NCBI GenBank assembly: GCA_001179505.1
Contig: CDMY01000587.1
Location: 1 to 38,138, forward strand
Direction of reading: 5' to 3'
Source of the DNA: Vitrella brassicaformis
Lineage: Eukaryota > Sar > Vitrellaceae
Length of the DNA stretch: 38,138 nt
Part shown: positions 34,516 to 38,138 of the stretch, piece by piece
Position numbering within the stretch: position 1 is the stretch's first letter
Layout: each line of letters begins with the position of its first letter
Notes under the pieces: model-generated
The model's database searches: none
What the model saw: the letters and a program-made list of their open reading frames with translations, nothing else
Told to the model about the DNA's origin: nothing
Translations under genes and position numbers: made by a program

Positions 34516-35067
34516 GTCTTCCACTTTGGTGACTGTGACATTCATGGGCTCGACATCGCGCTAACCTTGGCCGTCGACCTGGAGCCATACAACATTGCTG
34601 TGTTCTGGCACGCGGTGATGTGTCTGCAGGTGGAAGTGTGGAAGGAAGAGATACTACGGGAGAGAAGTTGCCATGTGGGAGGAAAATCTACTTGTGTGCT
34701 CCGTCAGTGGGGTCTGGGGACCATCGCGCTCAGCGAGAGAGACGAGAAGAAAGCTCGGGCATTCTTGCAGGTGCCCGCTAGTGGCCGTGTTAGTCAGTCG
34801 ATAGCAAAGAAGTGGAAGACACAGGTACGCCAACACGGGTGTTGCAACAATGTCGCGGCTATGGGGGTTCGTCCAGGATCAGATGGAGACCATCGTGGAG
34901 ACCCGGACACAAACGAAGCTGAATGTAAGTGCGTGCAAACGGTGGGTCGTCGCGCAATGAGTGATTTGTCATGTGCGTGTACGCAGATGACTTTTGAGAA
35001 AGGGGACGAGGATGTTCTGCGAGAGACATTCCGACAGCTTCGCGACATACGACTTCAGAATACATGA
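34516..35067 (+). CDS. SPO11/TopoVI-A-like C-terminal (Toprim) fragment, 5'-truncated
   Basis: SPO11 makes meiotic double-strand breaks; its C-terminal Toprim domain binds Mg2+. Exons: 34516-34629, 34708-34824, 34877-34924, 34987-35067 (the 34630-34707 intron is optional because that stretch is also open in frame). The first readable exon, preceded by a good acceptor, has GDCDIHGLDIALTLAV, matching the metal-binding D-x-D-P/I-HG-x-x-I signature. It is followed by WGLGTIALSERDEKKARAFL, matching the SPO11 L-x-x-RD-x-x-KA-x-x-LL stretch, then KKWKTQ and a short helical tail. The N-terminal winged-helix half with the catalytic Tyr is not seen in the 700 bp upstream, so this is a fragment, a decayed copy, or a gene with a distant first part. 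Identification rests on two motifs, so it is moderate. Confidence 0.5.
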   Translation, partial: VFHFGDCDIHGLDIALTLAVDLEPYNIAVFWHAVMCLQVEVWKEEILRERSCHVGGKSTCVLRQWGLGTIALSERDEKKARAFLQVPASGRVSQSIAKKWKTQVRQHGCCNNVAAMGVRPGSDGDHRGDPDTNEAECKCVQTVGRRAMSDLSCACTQMTFEKGDEDVLRETFRQLRDIRLQNT

Positions 35068-35199
35068 CCTGTATCTGAAGCTACCGTCCTATGTCCATGA
35101 GACCAACACATGTGATTCTGACAATGAATCCATCCATCCGTCCCTCCAGGCCAGCTGGTCAAAAAACCACACACACATGACTGTTGTATGCCGGCCTCT

Positions 35200-36776
35200 G
35201 TCGGTCTCTGTTTATTTGTCTGTCATTCAGGTGGATGGTGTTCGAACAAAGGGATTCAGGCGAGGTTGGCGAGTTGGAATATCCGCCTGCCGTGGTGCCG
35301 TCGTCTCTGCGTGGACATGTCTCTCCCGCCTCGGTGCTTGACCGGGAGGACTCGATGAGGTCCGGGACAGCAGAAGGGCACACGACACGCGGAATAGCTT
35401 GCATTTCTGGAAATGGGAACGAGATCTGGAATGGCCGGCGCCTCCAGGAATGGCTCCGGTTGCCAGCAATGACCTGCCAGCTCTGGCATTGACTGTCCAT
35501 TCCTGGCAGTGCATGTCCATTCCTGGCAGTGCATGGCCATTCCTGGCATTACATGGCCATTCCTGGAAGCGCATGGCCATTCCTGGAAGCGCATGGCCAT
35601 TCCTGGCATTACATGGCCATTCCTGGCATTGACTGAGCATTCCTGGCATTGACTGACCATTCCTGGCTTTGAACGGCCATTCCTGGCATTGACTGACCTT
35701 TCCTGGCAACATTCACCGTCACACCAATCAATCAGTCGATCAATCGATCAATCAATCAATCAATCAGTCAGACAGTCAATGGTACTTGTCAAAAAATCAC
35801 AAACAGCCAAGCACAGACAGACAGCCGCACGCAGAGGCCGTCACTCTCTGGATGAGCCGGGCTGCCCTTTGTGTGGTGGCATGAGGAGTGTGGCTGCATG
35901 GCTGGCTCTGCACAGCTCCCGGAGGCTGTGGTGGAGCTGCCATTTCAGGAGGTTGCCTTTCTGCAAGCGGTGCCGTATATGTATGTGCCAGAGGGTCAGA
36001 TGGATGTTTTCTTTGCTGCAGACAGGTCGAATTCACTCGATGACTACAACTACCATTGACTGTCTGACTGATTGATTGATTGATTGACTGATTGATTGAT
36101 TGATCGACTGATTGATTGGTGTGACGGTGAATGTTGCCAGGAAAGGTCAGTCAATGCCAGGAATGGCCGTTCAAAGCCAGGAATGGTCAGTCAATGCCAG
36201 GAATGGCCGTTCAAAGCCAGGAATGGTCAGTCAATGCCAGGAATGGCCATGTAATGCCAGGAATGGACATGTACTGCCAGGAATGGCCATGTAATGCCAG
36301 GAATGGCCATGTAATGCCAGGAATGGCCATGCGCTTCCAGGAATGGCCATGTAATGCCAGGAATGGCCATGCACTGCCAGGAATGGCCATGCACTGCCAG
36401 GAATGGACAGTCAATGCCAGAGCTGGCAGGTCATTGCTGGCAACCAGAGCCATTCCTGGAGGCGCCGGCCATTCCAGATCTCGTTCCCATTTCCAGAAAT
36501 GCAAGCTATTCCGCGTGTCGTGCATGTGCACCTGCCGCCTCCCTCACCGCCCAGCACTACTGAAGTAATACGAGAGACACAACAAGAGACCTCGGCCGCA
36601 CCCGCAGCATCAGAAAAGAAAGGAAGGCAACAGGGCCTTCTATCGCCGGGCAAGAGGCTGGACACCAAGAAGCTGCTCCATGCCGCCCGGAAGTACGTAC
36701 AGTCAGGTTCGCCAATGAGGCTCTCCATCAACTCTTGAAGGCGGGATGCGTATCAAGTCAGTGCGTGAGCGAGTAG
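35200..36776 (+). pseudogene. Duplicated last exon of the giant gene, split by an element
   Basis: Positions about 35205-35380 repeat the final intron end and the first half of the last exon at 33400-33590. About 105 bp starting at 35257 appear identical to 33470 onward. The second half resumes at about 36540-36770 and matches 33595-33805 at lower identity, with an extra stretch near 36590 and a one-base loss near 36705 that shifts the frame and ends it early. Between the halves lies the 1.14 kb foldback element. Not translatable as one product. Confidence 0.8.
35381..36522. mobile_element. Foldback-type element with long inverted arms
   Basis: Left arm 35381-35784 and right arm 36051-36522 are inverted copies. 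The outer ends read CACGACACGCGGAATAGC and its reverse complement; the inner ends read GTCAATGGTA and TACCATTGAC. Each arm has a unique outer about 100 bp, a block of 20 bp tandem units (TGGCCATTCCTGGCATTACA type; about 11 left, 13-14 right), and an inner run of AATC/GATT repeats. The 266 bp centre is unrelated to the arms and holds a short frame (35871-36059) with no recognised domain and no transposase. It interrupts the duplicated exon. A clean target-site duplication is not visible. Probably a non-autonomous foldback/MULE-like element. Confidence 0.8.
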
Positions 36777-36897
36777 TCTGAGCACTTCATTTTAAAACGC
36801 GAATGCGACATCGGTGTCCAGCTTTGTTCAGTGACCATACACTTTATATGGTGTATGTACTGTATCTGTTGTGTTGTGTACAGTCCAGCCTTAACGC

Positions 36898-37230
36898 ACT
36901 CGATCTGTACATGGTCAAAAACGGGTCGGATAACCGGGTCACCTCCCAAAGAGACTCAAATCAGCCATCCAACCCGACCATTCATGCCTGAAGATGACCG
37001 CAAGACGATGAGAACCTCTCTGTAAAATGCGGACCGATGAAAGAGTCACTTGACGCGTCACAATGCAGTCATTTTGATCTTGTCGTGAACACGTGAGCAT
37101 TCGCTGGTCGCGCTATGAGAATGGTGAAATTTTTCGTACAGTCCGGACCGCGTAAGTGGGTCAGTACAGGGCTGACCCACTTACGTGTGTGACCCGCTTA
37201 TGCGTACGTACAGAGCTGACCCACTTATTT
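36898..37230 (+). repeat. Copy B of the dispersed repeat family
   Basis: Positions 36898-37050 are an imperfect inverted copy (about four in five bases by eye) of 37950-38100, sharing blocks such as GGATAACCGGGTCA and AAGAGACTCAAATCAGCC. Downstream it carries the hairpin at 37151-37185 and the end-like motif at 37171-37200. Non-coding. Confidence 0.7.
37151..37185. repeat. Perfect 14 bp hairpin
   Basis: CGTAAGTGGGTCAG (37151-37164) and CTGACCCACTTACG (37172-37185) are exact reverse complements separated by 7 bases. The right arm continues into GTGTGTGACCCGCTTA, whose 30 bp context recurs at 38109-38138. Looks like abutting or nested element termini. Confidence 0.8.
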
Positions 37231-37949
37231 TCCGGCGACTTTTGGAGTGATTTCTCGCTGTAAATGAATCACAGGAGCCTCTCAGAAGCCCGTTGACTCT
37301 TTTTTTCTCGCTCAAAGTCACTCAAAACGACGAAAAACCGTCTGTTCTCTCATTCATTCAATCAGTCCTTGGATGGCTGCGAGAGCCCTTGGATGTCTCC
37401 GAATGTTTGATTCATCGTCGATCTCCACACACGCCACGCAAAGTGATGCAGCCTGAGTGATTTTGCGAGAAGATTCGTCATTGACACATTCACTTGGCGT
37501 CATCAACGGTGTCTGATGGGCCATGACGGCACGAAAGGCATGAACAGCAAGCATAACAGGAAGCAAATCACATAAATGATGCCGCCCCACCGCCTGCAGC
37601 AGTGAATGCATCCGTCGGAATGCACGATGAGTGGGTAGTGGGTGGGCGGATGGGGTGGGTGTGGGTGGGCGGAGGGTGAAGTGATCCATGGAATGACTGA
37701 GGAGGAAGGAAGGCCGAACACATCAGGGCTGAAGAAACGTGTGTTCGGCTGGATGAATGCCGCCAGATGCCTCAGGTGACTCTGTTGACCACCACCTTGT
37801 TTGTCACAAATGGGTGTTCGTGCCTCAAACGTGAAGCAGCTGCTCTTCCGTTTACATCGTGATCAACCTCGCCAAGCAAACTCGCCTTTTTGTCGCCTTG
37901 ATTCGTCTCAGAAGATGACAATCAAAATGTCTGTATTTCTCCATGGAAT
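37231..37949. other. Non-coding stretch inside the inverted repeat pair
   Basis: About 700 bp between the two inverted arms. It includes AGCCCGTTGACTCTTTTTTT near 37287, similar to the block in copy A, and a GGGTG-rich run at 37630-37680. The small frames on both strands show no domain or splice support. It may be the interior of a larger element that continues beyond the window. Confidence 0.5.
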
Positions 37950-38138
37950 CATTCTCTCATCGGTCCGCTCTTTCACAGAGGTGTTCTTCATCGTCTTGCG
38001 GTCATTTTGAGCCACGAATGGTCGGCCCGAATGGCTGATTTGAGTCTCTTTGGGAGCTGACCCGGTTATCCGGTCCGTTTTTGACTGTGTACAGAGTGAT
38101 CGGGATGGGCTGACCCACATACGCAATTGACCCGCTTA
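37950..38138 (-). repeat. Copy C of the dispersed repeat family, inverted, cut by window end
   Basis: Reverse complement matches copy B over about 150 bp and ends at the window edge with GCTGACCCAC...TGACCCGCTTA, the same 30 bp pattern as 37171-37200. TAAGCGGGTCA could be an element terminus. The flanking sequence needed to judge this is outside the window. Confidence 0.65.

Noticed and set aside
35480-35710. CRISPR-like regular repeats
   Set aside because: The 20 bp units abut directly with no unique spacers, occur in inverted blocks and lie in a eukaryotic nuclear context.
36131-36568. 145-codon frame of repeated GHVMPGMAM-like units
   Set aside because: It is a translation of the 20 bp tandem units in the foldback arm; the 20 bp period is not a multiple of three, so composition cycles through frames.
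37354-37689. 111-codon minus-strand frame
   Set aside because: It starts in a GGGTG-rich run inside the inverted repeat region and shows no domain or splice evidence.

Overview
The window is nuclear DNA of a eukaryote. Genes are split into many short exons by roughly 40-300 bp introns that mostly begin gtacgt, gtgagt or gtaagc and end tgcag. Intergenic space is short and rich in microsatellites, and neighbouring genes share short divergent promoters. A plastid-targeted chlorophyll b reductase-like enzy me with a red-lineage style bipartite leader, next to a plant-type SIZ SUMO ligase, points to a photosynthetic alveolate. A chromerid such as Vitrella brassicaformis is my best guess, by inference only. 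All gene models were built by eye from splice signals and reading phase, without transcript evidence. In every model listed as complete the exon phases join without a stop.

Left part (1-8107): a type II membrane protein ending in a six-cysteine knottin-like module (279-2296, +); a repeat copy and a decayed glycosyltransferase fragment (about 2480-3050); a SIZ/PIAS SUMO E3 ligase with PHD, PINIT, SP-RING and three SUMO-interacting motifs (3233-6060, -); and a NOL/NYC1-type chlorophyll b reductase-like SDR (6663-8107, -). Centre (8283-16088, +): a 44-exon gene for a 1,331-residue protein fusing a UBA domain, a PARP6/8-type ADP-ribosyltransferase and a UBE2Q-type ubiquitin-conjugating domain. 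Next come a CAP10/GT90-type glycosyltransferase (17043-19087, +) and an unrecognised gene (20216-21304, -).

Right part (21305-38138): a 31-exon gene for a 3,313-residue protein of unknown function (21487-33802, +); the C-terminal Toprim half of a SPO11/TopoVI-A-like protein (34516-35067, +); and a pseudogene copy of the last exon of the giant gene. That copy is split by a 1.14 kb foldback element with 0.4-0.5 kb inverted arms made of 20 bp tandem units. The window ends in inverted copies of a second dispersed repeat family.

The genes do not form an operon-like system. The main functional theme is ubiquitin, SUMO and ADP-ribose modification: the SUMO ligase and the UBA-PARP-E2 fusion lie 2.2 kb apart with the NOL gene between them. 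NOL and the fusion gene are divergent and share a 175 bp promoter region. The fusion protein is the strongest candidate for an unusual system.
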